Source: Opeltia flavorubescens | Lineage: Eukaryota > Ascomycota > Lecanoromycetes > Teloschistales > Teloschistaceae | Assembly: GCA_000442125.1 (NCBI GenBank) | Contig: KE546983.1 | Span: forward strand, 377,581-441,580 | Length of the DNA stretch: 64,000 nt | Direction of reading: 5' to 3' | In this document: positions 40,301-53,400 of the stretch, one piece after another | How positions within the stretch are numbered: the first letter of the stretch is position 1 | Layout: each line of letters starts with the position of its first letter | Position numbers and translations under genes: made by a program | Notes under the pieces: model-generated | The model's database searches: none | Told to the model about the DNA's origin: nothing | What the model saw: the letters and a program-made list of their open reading frames with translations, nothing else

Positions 40301-43300
40301 TTAGAATTATTAATCTACGCTAAAAACCTTTAAATCTCCTATAAAACTATAATCTTATTTATAAACTAAAAACTCTAAATACTCTCGCTAGTTATATATA
40401 TATTATAGATTATATATTTAAATAAGTCTACGTTTAGAATAATTCACTATTTCCTATCTAATTAGCTATAAAAACTTAACTAGATATTATTTATAAATAT
40501 AAAGCTAATAAATACTATTAAATTAGTTTAAAAAACTATAAACTAGTTATTAAAGCGTTAAAATAAAAGTTTAGATAGTTTTTAAAAAACTTTAAACGCT
40601 ATATAATAGCTACTATAATAGTTATTATAGTTTTAAATACCGTTATTATACTATTTATTAATTCTAATTATTAAATAGAAGTAGTATATTTTATAAAAGT
40701 AATAATCTTTAGAATATAAACGGAATAAACTATTTTAGCTACCTCGATTAAACGCTACCCGCGTTTATAGTAAAATACTAATAATATAATTAATATACCG
40801 GAGTTAAAATATATAAATATTCTATTAATAGAAAATTAAAAATAGATTTATAAGCCTAAATAAGTTTATATATACTTTATTAATATTTATAATAAAAAGG
40901 TTATCAATAAAACTTTTAATAAATTTTATAAATAAAATTAGATAGAATAAATTACTATAACTACTTTATTTTTATTTTTTTATTTTATAGTTTAAAAAAA
41001 TATTAATTAGGGTTTTAAAGGCTATATTATTATTAATATTCGGGTATTTAATAAAATTATAATACTAAATACCTATTTAGTTTTATTATAAACGGAAATT
41101 CTAATATAAATTTATAGCGCTAAAATCCTTTTTATAATTAATTTTATAAATTTCTTCTATTAATAATAAATTAATTAATAGTACTACTACCGTTTAATAA
41201 TAGTTTTATATTAAAAGTAAAGAATATTTAAAGTACTAGTAATAAGTTATTATAATTTACTAATTTATATATAATAAATAATAGATAGAATTTTATACTT
41301 ATTTTACTCTTTTTATAAAGCTTATATTAATAATATTATAATATTTTCTTTTTTAATAAAAGAATATATAAAGTATTTTAATTAGATTTTTAGTATATTT
41401 AATACTATAAATCTATATTTATTATCTATAAAATCATTTATTAGCTATATATTTATATATTTATTAGACTAGAAGGTTAATACTTTTAAGCTTATTATAA
41501 TAAAAGATAAGCTAGAAGTAATTTTAAAACTTTTATTTCTATATATATTCTAATAATTAAAAAAATATTTAAATTTAATAAACTACCTTCGGTAGTATAT
41601 TAATAATTATATAGCTATTATAAAACTATTTTAGGAATATAAAATTTATATAAACCGCGATATTACTATTAAAGGTAACGCTAATAAAAAAACTACTATC
41701 CGGAATTTATTAATAGTATCTATATCTAAAAAACTTAATATATTTTATTATTTATAAAAGCTCTTTTTATTACTATTAATCCTAGTCTATTTTAATAAAA
41801 GTTTAGTACTATATATAGACCTAGACGCTAATAAAAAGTTCGGTTTTATAGCCTATATCTATTATAATATAGACGAAACTACTTATAAACTAGATAAAAA
41901 ACCTAAATAGAAATTTAAATAATTAATCTTATTCTTTAACCGCTTACTATTAGATATTAAAATACGCTATTAATCTATAGAATTAGAGATTATAGATATT
42001 ATTTAAATAGTTAAAAAGATTTATTATATAATTAAAGTAATTAAATATATTATTATTATCTATATAAATTATTCTATTATAGTTAATATTTTATATTAAA
42101 CTAGCCTAAATATAATATTTATAAAAAAGCTTAACTTCTATTTAATATAAACTTCTAAATACTTTTAATACTTTAAACTTAATATTTATTATAAATTTAA
42201 AATTATAAATATAGTTTTAAATATATTATTAAAACTCGCTAGCCGTAAATACTATCTAAAAATAAATAAATCGCTAGATATAAAGGCCTTTATAGTATAT
42301 TACTTTCTAATAAATCTAGTAGAAATATTAGCCGAATTCCGCTAATAATTAATTAATAGATATATAAAAAAAAGCTATTAAATTAAAATAAGGAATTTAT
42401 TAAAATTAATATAAAATTAGATAATAATATTATTAAACTACCGTATTATATTATTAACGCGTTATTTTACTTTAATAATAATAAGCGAGGTCTATATTTA
42501 GTAATATCTATAAATATAGAAAAAAAAGTATTCTAGCTAATATATAATAAAATAAGCTACTCCGATTATATATATACGTATAAATATTTAATAAAAGGCT
42601 TTTATATATATAATATATTAATAAAACTATATAAATTTATTCGCTATTATCTATAATATTAAGTTAATTAAATATCTTACTACCGCTTATATAAAGTCCT
42701 ATAACTAATATTTAGCTTAGTAAAACCGTTCTATATATTTATTATCGATTTTATTTTTATTCTACTAAAATTATATAAAGGATNTAATTATTATATATTA
42801 ATAATAAATAAATTTATTAAAGTAGTTATCTATATATTTAAAAAAACTATTTAAAATAATAAATAATAGATTAAATAGCTATTAAATAGACTAGTAAAAT
42901 TAAATTAAAGCGTATTAAAATTAGTAATTTTAAATCGCGATAAAAAGTTTATAAATTAGTTATAATACTAGATATTTAAAATATTAAAAGTAGATTTATA
43001 ATATTTTATTATTTAATATCTATAAATTAATAGTATATCGAAATAATTTAATTAAACTACTAAAATTACTATATACTAGTATATTACTATATTAAATAAT
43101 TTTAAGCTATAATCTACTATTTTTTTATAAATATTAACGGCTTTTAATAATTCTATAAATTATAGCTCTATATTTAAAGTACCTATTTAAATATTATTTA
43201 GATTTAAAACTTGCGAAATACTAGACCTTTTATATCTACTAAACCCTAAATAGATTATTTAACTAGAAGATACGCTAAGCTTTAAAACTCCCGCCGATAC

Positions 43301-44113
43301 TTTTATTAAAAAGCTAGCTGCCTTTCTAGCTATAATACGGATAGCTCGTTACTATAACCCGATTATTTTAAAGGCTAGCGAGCCTATAAATATATTTATA
43401 ATACGGAATATAATAGTAATAATAGCTATAAAAGAATACCGGCCTATATATATTAATATTAAAAATACTATTACCTTTATTATAATAAAAATAAAAAAAT
43501 ACTATAATATATATTATTAACTAGTTTATTTTAAAGTTAGTAATTTTATAAAAATACGCTTATATTAAAGCTATAATATATTAAAATTTACTTCTAAAAA
43601 GATTAAATAATAGCTAATAGGCCCTTTTAAAATTATTAAATATATTAAATTATTAGCCTACTATTTAAAACTACTATCTATTATTAAAATTTATAATATA
43701 ATATTAATAGTATATTTAGAATCTACTACTAACTCTAATAATAATCTCTACTAGCGCTATTATATACCTATACCCCTAATTATCGTTAATAATAATAAAA
43801 AATTCGAAATCGAACGAATCCTCTATAAGCGCTATATCTATAAAAATAGAGATTTTTCTATTTAATACCTTATTCGTTAGGTTAATTATAGATTTAAAAA
43901 TAATTAATAGATGTTTAAATACTATTTAAGTAATATTAAAATACTAGTAGAAAAGTATAAACGCTATTTTAGCCCAGAATCGGTTTTAAATTATAATAAG
44001 ACCGCTAATAATACTAATACTAATATTAAATAGTAGAAATAAGCTAAAAAACCGCTTATTAGCAAGGAAGAGCCTATTATTAAGGGTTAATAGCTTTATT
44101 CGTTACCGGTATC

Positions 44114-44318
44114 TATTACGGCTATACCGTATAAGTAGAAGGCTAATAGGGCAGGTAGGGTTAAATAGCTACTATAGCCCGAAGGAAGCCTTTTAAATAT
44201 ATTTACCTAGTTAAATTTAGCGCCTCTTAGCGCCTATATTTATTTAATTATAGATTTTATAGATAAATAGTTCTTCGCCTTTAATATAATACTATTACTC
44301 TATATCTACTATATAATA
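44114..44318 (+). repeat. LTR (3') of gypsy family 2, 205 bp
   Basis: It is the partner of 37143-37347, with no length difference. Most mismatches are of the C-to-T or G-to-A kind. Confidence 0.92.
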
Positions 44319-46212
44319 ATTAAGCTTTATAAAATCGATGGAATTTTAGAATTTTTAATTTATATTATACTATATTTTATTATTTTTAAAATAGCTATTT
44401 TTACTTTTAAATTAAATATTAATTAATAAAAATATTTAATTTATATACTATATTTTTTATATATTATTAGTATTACTAATCTAGTAAATTTTTTTATAGT
44501 ATAAATACCGATTTAATTTAATACCGCTTTATAAATAGTAAAAATACTTTTATAAATCTAATTTTAATTTTATTAATAAATATTAGAATCTATTTTTATT
44601 AGTTAAGAATAGCCTAAAATTATATTATATCTATATATATTTATTATATAATAATTTTTTCTTTAATACTTTTTTACCTCTTAATTATCTATTAAATTTA
44701 TATTTAGTAGGTAAAAACTATAAAATAAAATTCGACGGCTATTTATTATTTTAATTTACTTTAAAATATATCGATTTTTAAATAAAAAAAATTTTTTTAA
44801 TAAATATTTGTAAAATAAAATTTCTTTTTATACTAAAATTAATTAAATAATAAATTATTTAAAATTTTATAAAGATATTAATATATAAAAAAACTATTAT
44901 AATAAATATTTACTATTTAATTATAGGTAATCCTAGTATAATAATAGTATATATTAGAACTTATTTTTTCTCTATATTCCTTTTCTTTTCTAATATTTTT
45001 TCTACTTTTCTATAAATTTAAAATATATAGGATTATTTATTTTATACCCTTTAATTTTATAAATTTAATATTTTATTTTATACGCTACTTTTTTAAATTT
45101 TTTTAGGTATTTAATTAAATTCTAACTATTATTTTTACCGCGATTTAAATCTCTTTTTTATTTATAAATTTCTCCTTCGATTATTTTATTTAAAAAACTA
45201 GATATTTCTATAAAATATTTTATACCCGAGTTTAAATATAGTATTTAATTTTTATAATTATTATTTTAATATAATATATTATATTAAAAATATTTAGTAA
45301 ATTTTTAATTTTTTAAAATTTTATAATATTTTATTATTAATTCGCTTATCTACTTTAATTTATAAATAAAAAATCTTTATAAATTTATCTATTAAATAAT
45401 CTAAATCGCTATATTATTATTATAAATACTAGTTAAATATAGATACTAATTATAATTCTAGCTATTTTATAGATTTTAACTAAACTTTTATTTATATATT
45501 CCGGATTATTAGGTTATTAAATATATTTTTATAATATTTAATAAAATCGTTTTAAATAAATAAATTATTTCTAGCATTTAATAATTTAATATAATCGCGT
45601 TTTAAAACTTTAAATTTATTATTAAATCTAAAATCTATTTAATAAACCTTTTTTTTTATAGAAAAATCCTTTTATAAAATATTAATATATTTTTTATAAT
45701 TAGTAAATTACTATACTAAATTCTTTCATTTAGTATATAATTATTCGTTAGATATTTTCGGTCTACTGGTTTTCTTCCTAATATTTAAAAAAAATCAGTA
45801 AAAATTATCGCTATACTATTTTTAATAACCCGCGCTAGCTTTTAATTTAATAATTTATAAATTAGTTTTTAATAATTTATTTTTTAATTTTAATTCCTAA
45901 ATACGAAAATAAATTTATAATATTTATACTTCAGCTTTTTCTTTTAATAAGGTTAATTTATTAAAGGTTCCGTTTATATAATCGCTTATTATTCTAATAT
46001 TTTTTTTACCGGACGAAAATTCGTTCGTTAAATTATTTTATTATTTCCGCCCGGGTTTCTAAATAAATTTTATTTATTATCACTAAACTTTATAATTTAG
46101 TCCTTTTATAAGGCTTTTAATTATTTTAAAGCTTATACGCGAGGCTTTCCTCTTTAAATTCCTCTTACTATTTTAGTAGGTAACTCCTTATAATTAAAGA
46201 GTAATTAGAATT
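44319..46212 (-). other. Internal 5' part of gypsy family 3 (gag side)
   Basis: It begins with the right ATTAA duplication of the nested element and leads to the 5' LTR at 46213-46424. By position it holds the leader and the gag region on the minus strand. No clear motif was read. Two CG-rich words near 46040-46055 survived RIP. Confidence 0.55.
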
Positions 46213-46424
46213 ATAAAGTCGCTAGATAAATAGTTTATAAACCTTAAATTAATAGAGCTACGTAATAGAATTTAGAAAATACCTATTTAAATGATAGTAG
46301 AACTAATTACTAAAGAATTAGTAGTTTAAAACCCGCAGGGTTTTTATTAAATATAGGCGCTACCTATATTAGATATAGCCCTACCTCCTGCGAACTTTAT
46401 ATCTACTGGGCCTCCGGTCTTATA
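46213..46424 (-). repeat. LTR (5') of gypsy family 3, 212 bp
   Basis: It is the partner of 31868-32079. It is slightly richer in surviving C and G (for example near 46350-46420) and is followed by the ATAAAT duplication. Confidence 0.9.
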
Positions 46425-46790
46425 ATAAATTCTATTAAATCTTTTTTTTATTTTTATAAATAACGGGAGAATTTATTAATTATACTATCTAATTATTCTA
46501 CTAAATTTATTATAAACTCAATATTATAAATATTCTATTTCTTTCTATAATTTAAACTAGTAATTTTTATTCTAATATTTATTCTATAAAATAAATAGAA
46601 AATTATTATTATTTTTATTATTTTTATTATTATTAGATTATTTATTATTCGGCTTTTTCTATAATATATCCGCTAGATTATCGAATCTTTTTTAGTATTT
46701 TATATAGATATAAAATATAGGTAGCTATTTTATCTATTATATTTAATTTATAACAGATAGCTATTCTATATAACTAGGTATATTTTACTT
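46425..46790 (-). mobile_element. Gypsy family 3 fragment, right part
   Basis: It continues the fragment interrupted at 31867. 46430-46740 aligns with about 35555-35865 inside the complete family-3 element. The similarity fades near 46790, where less mutated DNA starts. Nothing beyond that point belongs to the fragment as far as I can see. Confidence 0.65.
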
Positions 46791-46816
46791 ATAATAGGTA
46801 TATATTAGTTATATAG
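46766..46816. other. Perfect 11-bp inverted repeat at the element boundary
   Basis: The arms are ctatataacta (46766-46776) and tagttatatag (46806-46816) around a 29-base loop. With mismatches the arms extend to about 23 bases. It lies where family-3 similarity ends. It may be a remnant end of a small element. Confidence 0.45.
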
Positions 46817-46976
46817 AAGTTATAAAATATTTATATAATACTTATTGTATTTTCAAAAAAATACTAAAATATTATATAATATCTATTATTATCTAATACT
46901 CTCTTTTGTAATAGTTACTAAAAGGTTGCTAATACTATATAGCTACAACGATATTCTTAGATACTTGTTATAGAAA

Positions 46977-47008
46977 GTATCAGCACTTATTATAGTAAAT
47001 GCTGATAC
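46977..47008. other. 9-bp perfect hairpin
   Basis: The arms are gtatcagca (46977-46985) and tgctgatac (47000-47008), with a 14-base AT-rich loop. CA and TG are intact in both arms. Confidence 0.55.
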
Positions 47009-47067
47009 CGTTCTTAATACCTATTATAATAGAAGCTTAAAACCTATTTTTCGTATTAAACCTTCTT

Positions 47068-47434
47068 AGATATTAGGTATTAGATATCAGGTGCTAAATA
47101 TAGTAAGAAAAGATAAAATAGTATATAGTAGTTTAAATAATATAGTTATATTTTATATATAAAAATCGATAGATCGATATTAATTTATTTTTTATAGGGG
47201 AATTATCTGATTTAAACTCGTATAAAAAAATTTTAACGCTATTTTCTACGCTAATTATAAAAGGTATATAAACCGAAGCTGGAAATATATAAATTTAGTA
47301 TTCTGGACTATATACTAATTTTTACTCTACTTAAAAAAAAAATTTAAAATTTTTTTTAGTATTTTTAAGAACCTGAATCCTGGTTTTTAACTCCTAAAAA
47401 TTACTTAAAACCTAATACCTAATACCTAATATCT
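47068..47434. repeat. 367-bp segment bounded by inverted 16-mers
   Basis: agatattaggtattag at 47068-47083 is exactly inverted at 47419-47434. Extra tandem copies of the word aggtatta or tacctaat lie at both sides and again near 47620. It could be a small inverted-repeat element. No target duplication was recognised. Confidence 0.45.
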
Positions 47435-47657
47435 TCTAGAGAAAGTTTGAAATTAAATAAAAAGTTTTTATATATAATAGGCTAATAGGGCAGCTGTTCT
47501 TTTTATATTTAATCTATTTACGTAAGCTTTAATACTAACGGCTTTTTAGTTATATTAAAAATAAAATTTTTATTTTAACTTATTTTGAAAGAAATTCTAT
47601 TAGTATTTTCTAATATTTTATACCTAATACCTGATTTAGTATCGAAAAAGTATTTAC

Positions 47658-47693
47658 CGAGAAAATACTAGATAATTATCTAGTATTTCCTCG
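47658..47693. other. 36-bp near-perfect palindrome in a larger imperfect one
   Basis: 47663-47688 is a perfect 26-bp palindrome (aaatactagat and its complement around aatt). With one mismatched pair it extends to cgag at 47658 and ctcg at 47693. Weaker inverted similarity continues outward to about 47575 and 47775 (for example the atactattttaaaa-type words to the right, matched by attctattagtatt to the left). Confidence 0.65.
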
Positions 47694-48229
47694 TTTAATA
47701 CCTCTATACTTTCTCTCGTCTATTCTAATACTATTTTAAAAGGGTTTTCAAGTTATCGATAGGCCTATAAAGTATTTGTATAATAGTTTCAGAGAAAGTA
47801 GTAGGTATCGTTAGAAGTTTTAGAGTATATTAATTAAATATTAAAATTAATTCTATTTTAAATTTAATTATTTGCTGAAAATTAAATATATATACTAATT
47901 TAAACTGTATTTATTAACTAGAGCTTAAAATTTACGCTAACTTTATCTAATTCGATTTGAATAGATTAGTTTTTTTTGTACCTTTTACTTTTTTATAGCT
48001 CTTTTTTATTATATTTATATACTATCTTATTAAAAATTCTTTAGTATATTTTCTATATAAAGTGGTTCTTTATTATATTTCTTTTATTATTTAATAATTT
48101 TATCGTTAAATTAAATCTTTTTTTATAGTTATTTTATTTCTATTAAATAGTATTAAAGTATTTTTGAATCTTATAAGCTATTTTAATAGGAATAAAATTC
48201 TTTTATTTTAATTTTCTACGCTAGAATAG

Positions 48230-48840
48230 TTTCTAAAAGGCGCTACGAAGCTTATCTCGATGTCGATCTCAAAGTTATTAGCTAATCGGAAGCTTTTTAA
48301 TTATTTTATCGGGAAAACTTATTCTAAGCTTTTTAAATCCCTCCCGCCTATAAATTGGTAGTTTTTATAGCTATACTACCGCCTAAAAAATCGTTCTTTT
48401 ATTTATATTATACTGAGAAATTTAAAATAATAAAATCTAATTATTATAAAACTACTTTACTTTTTATTAAATTGGAAAATCAATTTTTTAGAATACTAAC
48501 CTATATATTATTAAATTAAAAAATTTGGCTTTTATATCGCGACTTTATATTCAATAAAAGGAAATTAAACTTTTATAATCTAGATATAAAATATATTATA
48601 CTAGGAAATCTAGCTTTTTTATTTTAAAAATAGTCGATTTTCTAATAATAATATAAAAACAACTATCGCTAGATAATATTCTATTAAACTTAGTTTATTA
48701 TAGATCGATATAAAGCTCTAGAATATAATAGATTTATTTATTTAAAATAGCGGGAAACTTTATAATTTATTATCTAGCCGCTTTTATATAAATAGGAGAA
48801 TTTAAAATAAAATCTATTATTATAAATTATTATTATTGTT
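48230..48840 (+). pseudogene. Broken coding region of unknown function
   Basis: One plus-strand frame reads as protein over most of this stretch. An uninterrupted run of about 57 codons starts near 48347 (IPPAYKLVVFIAILPPKKSF) and ends in TAA near 48519. Before and after it the same frame continues, with TAA or TAG at intervals. The composition is ordinary, with charged, aromatic and proline residues, unlike the low-complexity translations elsewhere. I do not recognise the family. The right end is cut by the insertion of the gypsy family-2 LTR at 48841. It may be a host gene hit by RIP leakage or an undescribed transposon protein. Confidence 0.4.
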
Positions 48841-49045
48841 TATTACGGTTATACTGTATAAATAAAAGGCTGATAGAGTAGATAGAGCTGAATGGCTACT
48901 GTAACTCGAAGGAAGCCTGTTAAAAATACTTATCTAGTTAGGTTTAGCGCCTTTTAGCGCCAATATTTATTTAATTATAGATTCTAGAAATAAATAATTT
49001 TTTACCTTTAATATAATACTATTATCCTATATTTTCTATATAATA
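48841..49045 (+). repeat. LTR (5') of gypsy family 2 fragment, 205 bp
   Basis: It has the same ends (tattacgg to ctatataata) and the same length as the two LTRs of the complete family-2 element. Confidence 0.9.
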
Positions 49046-50208
49046 AATAGTAGTAAATAAAAGTAATCTATATAAAATACTATACTATTAACCTTTTAAT
49101 ATAAATATTATTATTTATTATATAATACTATATCCTTTTAATAAGTCTAATAATTTTTTATTTACTAAAACCTACCGCTTTTAAACAAATACTCGATTTA
49201 TAAAATTAATTAAAATATATTCTAGTTTTTAGTTCTCCTAGCGAAGTTTAAAATTTTATTTATAATAGTATAAAGGGTATAATTAAATTTATTATTAATA
49301 AAGCTTATATTATTATAATTTTCTATATTAAACCATTTTAATATTATATAAATCGNATTTTATCTAGGATAAAACGCTTATAATAATTGTTAGAATTTAT
49401 ATTAACTATATTTATTCAAAAATTCCGAATTTATACTATTTTTTAATATAAAAATTTCTTAATAATAAAATAATTTAAACTAGTATAGTATCTATTATTA
49501 TTTATTTTATTACTTAAAGCGAATATTTATAGATTTTTATTAAAATAAAAAATAATTTTTATAATACTACTATTATAATATTTTAAAATAAAAGCTTTTA
49601 AATCTATATTAAAGAACTAGTAGAAGATTTTATTTAAAAAAATTTAAACTTTTATTTTTACGTTTAAAAATTACAAAAAGATTTATAATAGTTTAATTAT
49701 TCAATAAATTTTTAAATATTATTAAATTTATTAACTTATCTAATTAGTAAAATAAAAATACTTTTTATATTGAATTCAGTATATTTTATCGAATAAAAAA
49801 TAAAAAGCTATCCCGCTATTCAATATAATAAGACGTTAAATAATAGAATAATAAAATAAACTTATAAATAAAAATAATTGACCCTAATAATAGTAAATAT
49901 TTCTAGATAATTTACTATTTATAGATACCCGCCTAGTTTAACAACTAGAATTTTTTGTATAAATTCTCTAAAGTTAATTCGTTACTATATTAATAAATAT
50001 ATATACCTATTTTTATTATTATTAAATTATAATAAAGTATACAAAAATATTAATCTAATTTAATTAAATAATAGTAAATAATTAATTAAATCTATAAAAT
50101 TATATAATATTTATTATAATATATGAATTTTTATATAGTATATAAAGATTAATAATAAAATAATAGATATATTTTTAATATATTATAATTTAAAGTTTTG
50201 ATTTTATA
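48841..50208 (+). mobile_element. Gypsy family 2 fragment (5' LTR and gag part)
   Basis: It aligns in the same orientation with 37143-38545: LTR, leader and the start of the gag region. It is cut at 50208 by the LTR of a family-1 element. The remainder is not in the window. The fragment is old and broken. An ambiguous base lies near 49356. Confidence 0.82.
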
Positions 50209-50465
50209 TATTATAGTTAGTAATAATCTAGCTTATTATAATATTATAGAACTATTATATAACTTCGGCTAAAATATTATACCGCTATATTATATTAATA
50301 GAAACGGGGGCCTATATAATTAAAGGAATTCCTTTTAATATTTATAACTTTCTAGATATTAATATATATTTATTCTTTATATATAGCTTTATATATATAA
50401 TAGTAAAATATTAAATTATTATTTATATTTCTATATAAATTTCTTATTATTATATTCTTTTTATA
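50209..50465 (+). repeat. LTR (5') of gypsy family 1 copy C, 257 bp
   Basis: It is the reverse complement of the LTRs at 7240-7496 and 23921-24177, with identical length. It starts tattatagtt and ends ctttttata. Confidence 0.9.
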
Positions 50466-53400
50466 CTTTAATATCTCTATTTTTTATAAAAAGTAGTTCG
50501 ATTATATCACGAAGCTATAATGCGAGGTAATAATAATAATATTATATTTATAACTAGATTATAACTATTAATAAATACGGCTATATAATAAAATAATAGT
50601 ATAAATAAACTTATTAGCGATATTTTAAATATAGAAATTTAAATTTTTAAAATAGAATAAGTTTTAATCTATTAGTAAAGATAGTTAGAAATATTAAAAA
50701 TTAAAAAAAAATTAAGATTTTTAAAGTTATCTACTATTATATATCGATAAGAAATTTTTAAAATCTTAATTAATAATTTTAAATATATTAAAAGATAAAA
50801 AATAAATAAAAAGTTAAAACTAAAATTTTTAATTTTATTCGATATAAAGGTAAAAGCTATATAGAATATATACTATTTCAATATAAATATAAATTTATTT
50901 TTTAAAATTTTTTAATTATATATAAAATAAAAGCTTTAAAAATTCTATTTAGTATAAACTACTTTAATCGCTATCTAGCGAATATATAAAATTAAATTAA
51001 AAAAGCGAATTTAAATATTAGATTTAAAATAATCTAAAAAAAATAATTAAAATTTTTATTAAATTAACTCGATTTTTAAATTATTTATAATATTAAAATA
51101 ATATTATAATATTTTTACGCGAAGTACCGCGATAAATAAAATATTTTTTTATTTAATAAATATTAAAAAAATTTTAAAAATTATATAAAAAAATTTTTAT
51201 TAAATTATATTTAAATAAATATCTTAAAAAACGCCTTTTAAAATAATATAATTAATAAAATATTTAAAATAATTAACTTTTTAAAAATATACTAAAAGAT
51301 TATTAATTAAATAATTAAAATTAAATCGGTTTAATTATAATATCGGGCGCGTATTAAGTATAATAATATAAATATTAAAATATTAAATTTTAAAAGTTAT
51401 AAAAATAGTTAAAAAAAATAAAATCTATTTAATACTATTATACCGGCGATTAATACAAATATAATAATAACTAATTATAGAAATTATAAAGGCTAATATA
51501 ATTTTTAAAAATATAGTTTAAATAATAGCCGCGGATTTTATAAAAATAGTAATATATTAATAATAATTACTTATTAAAAATATAATAAAAAAGATTATAA
51601 AAAACCCGATTATTTTTATAAAAATAAAAAAGGAAAAGATAAAATCTAATAAATATTACTTTTATATTATTAAATTATTAATAAGCGGAATTATAAATAT
51701 TTTATTTACTTATAGATATAACTATTTAAAAAAAAAGATAAAAGGTTAAATTAACTATACTTATTAATTATAGTATAATTTTAAATTTTATATCGTAATA
51801 CTATATAAAGGAGTTAAAATTATATAATAACCGCGATATTAAAATGCTAGTTAAAATATTAAATAATATAAATATAATTTATTTTTAAATATATAAACTT
51901 TCGGTTAATTTTATTAATTTAAAAAAAAATCTAAAATAATAATAAATAAATACGTCGGAGCGAATATTAAATCCTTTAATATTATATTAAGCCTTTTATA
52001 ATTATATTAATATAATTTAAATATTAATTTGGTACGTATATAATAGATATAACGCGATTTTAGTACTATTTTAATAGAAATAAATATTAAACTGATTTTA
52101 ACTAAAAAATTAAAATATTTATTAAAAATAAAAGGATTTAAATAATTATACCTTTTTAATATAAAATTATATAATAAAAATAATATAACCGCTTTATATA
52201 ACGTTAAAAAAATAATTTTACTTAAAAAATATACTAATTTAAAGAAGATTTATAATTTTTAAAAAGCTAATAAATTCTTTAAATATTTTATAAATAATTA
52301 TATTTTTAAAATAATAGGTAATTTATTATTTAAACTTTTATATAATCTTTTAATTATTAAATTAAAGATTTTATAAATTTATATTAATAAAAATCTAATA
52401 AAAGGGTTTATTTATTATTTAATATCGCGAACTAGCGTTTTAATTATATTTATAAAAAAAAACGATAGCCTTCGCTTTTATATTAATTACTAGAGGTTAA
52501 ATCGGGTTATTATTAAAAACCGATATTCTTTTTTCCTAATATTAAAAGCTTTAGATAGGCTATATAAAATAATACTTTTTACCCGCCTAAATATTCGGAA
52601 TACCTACTATTATATTAGAATCCGGAAGGGCGATAAATAAAAAATAGTATTTTATATTTATTATAACTATTTTAAATATTATATTATATTATTTAGCTTA
52701 ATAAATACTCTAACTATTTTTTAAATATATATTAATAATATTTTTAAAAACTTTTTAAACCTTTTTATTATAATATATTACTAGTTTATTTCGAAAATAA
52801 AACTAAGTACTTAATATATATATAAAAGGTTCTCGCGAGGCTATTATAATATAGATTATATATTAAATTAGAAAAGTATTTATTTAATATATATAAAGTT
52901 AGGTTTATATAATTTATTATTCGCTTTAATAATATTATAATAAAAAAGTCCTATATTAAATATATAAGGAATTAGTCCCTTTTAAAATTATATTATAATA
53001 TATAGTATTTCCTTAAATTTATAAATTTTTACTAATATTTTATTAAAGTATTCTAGCGGGTTGTATTATTACTAATATTATTATTAAAAAGCGGTAATAA
53101 GAGATAATTTAATATTAAATTTATTTTATTAAAAAAAATTATTAATATATTAAAAATATTAAAAAAACGCTTTATAATAGTATTAATTTTATAATAATTC
53201 GACTATATACTCTGAATTTATATTAAAATAGACGCTTTAAAATATAATATTTTAATAATTATTTTATAGCCTTTTAATATTAATATATAAATCTATTAAT
53301 ATTTTATCGTTTACTAGTTTTAAAAGAAAATAATAACTAAATATAACTATAATATCGGAAATTTAAAAATACTAGTTATTATTAACGCCTATAAATAGTA

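Larger units (their letters stand above)
37143..44318 (+). mobile_element. Ty3/gypsy chromovirus fossil, family 2, complete layout
   Basis: This 7,176-bp element has two 205-bp LTRs and an exact ATTAA duplication (37138-37142, 44319-44323). The plus-strand order is: gag region about 37900-39300, a stretch resembling a C2H2-type finger near 39510-39590, protease about 40080-40330, reverse transcriptase about 40980-41560 (Y.DD box near 41320), RNase H about 41780-42060, integrase about 42430-43300, then the integrase tail and a chromodomain about 43790-43970. The chromodomain region is one of the best-preserved coding parts in the window. The layout is whole, but the coding region carries many RIP stops. 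It inserted into the family-3 element after that element was in place. Confidence 0.88.
31868..46424 (-). mobile_element. Ty3/gypsy fossil, family 3, complete layout with nested element
   Basis: Two 212-bp LTRs (31868-32079, 46213-46424) and an ATAAAT duplication bound it. Removing the nested family-2 element (37143-44318 plus one duplication) leaves about 7.4 kb. It reads on the minus strand. The gag region lies in 46212-44319, continuing at 37142. A gypsy-type reverse transcriptase lies at about 36960-36450, recognised by similarity to the family-1 RT, for example around 36560-36900. RNase H and integrase follow towards about 34000, and a long 3' part follows to 32080. Its LTRs differ from those of families 1 and 2. 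The layout looks whole, but the coding parts are broken throughout by RIP. Confidence 0.8.
46791..48229. other. Less-RIPped intergenic DNA with several inverted repeats
   Basis: CA and TG are more common than in the gypsy-rich parts. I found no coding frame of note. The segment holds the hairpin at 46977-47008, the inverted 16-mers at 47068 and 47419, and the palindrome at 47658-47693. The sequence is a single copy within the window. It could be original host DNA between nests, or one or more small DNA elements. Confidence 0.45.

Noticed and set aside
52420-52800. Working reverse transcriptase in copy C
   Set aside because: The family blocks are recognisable, but the region is a RIP-broken fossil like the rest of the element.
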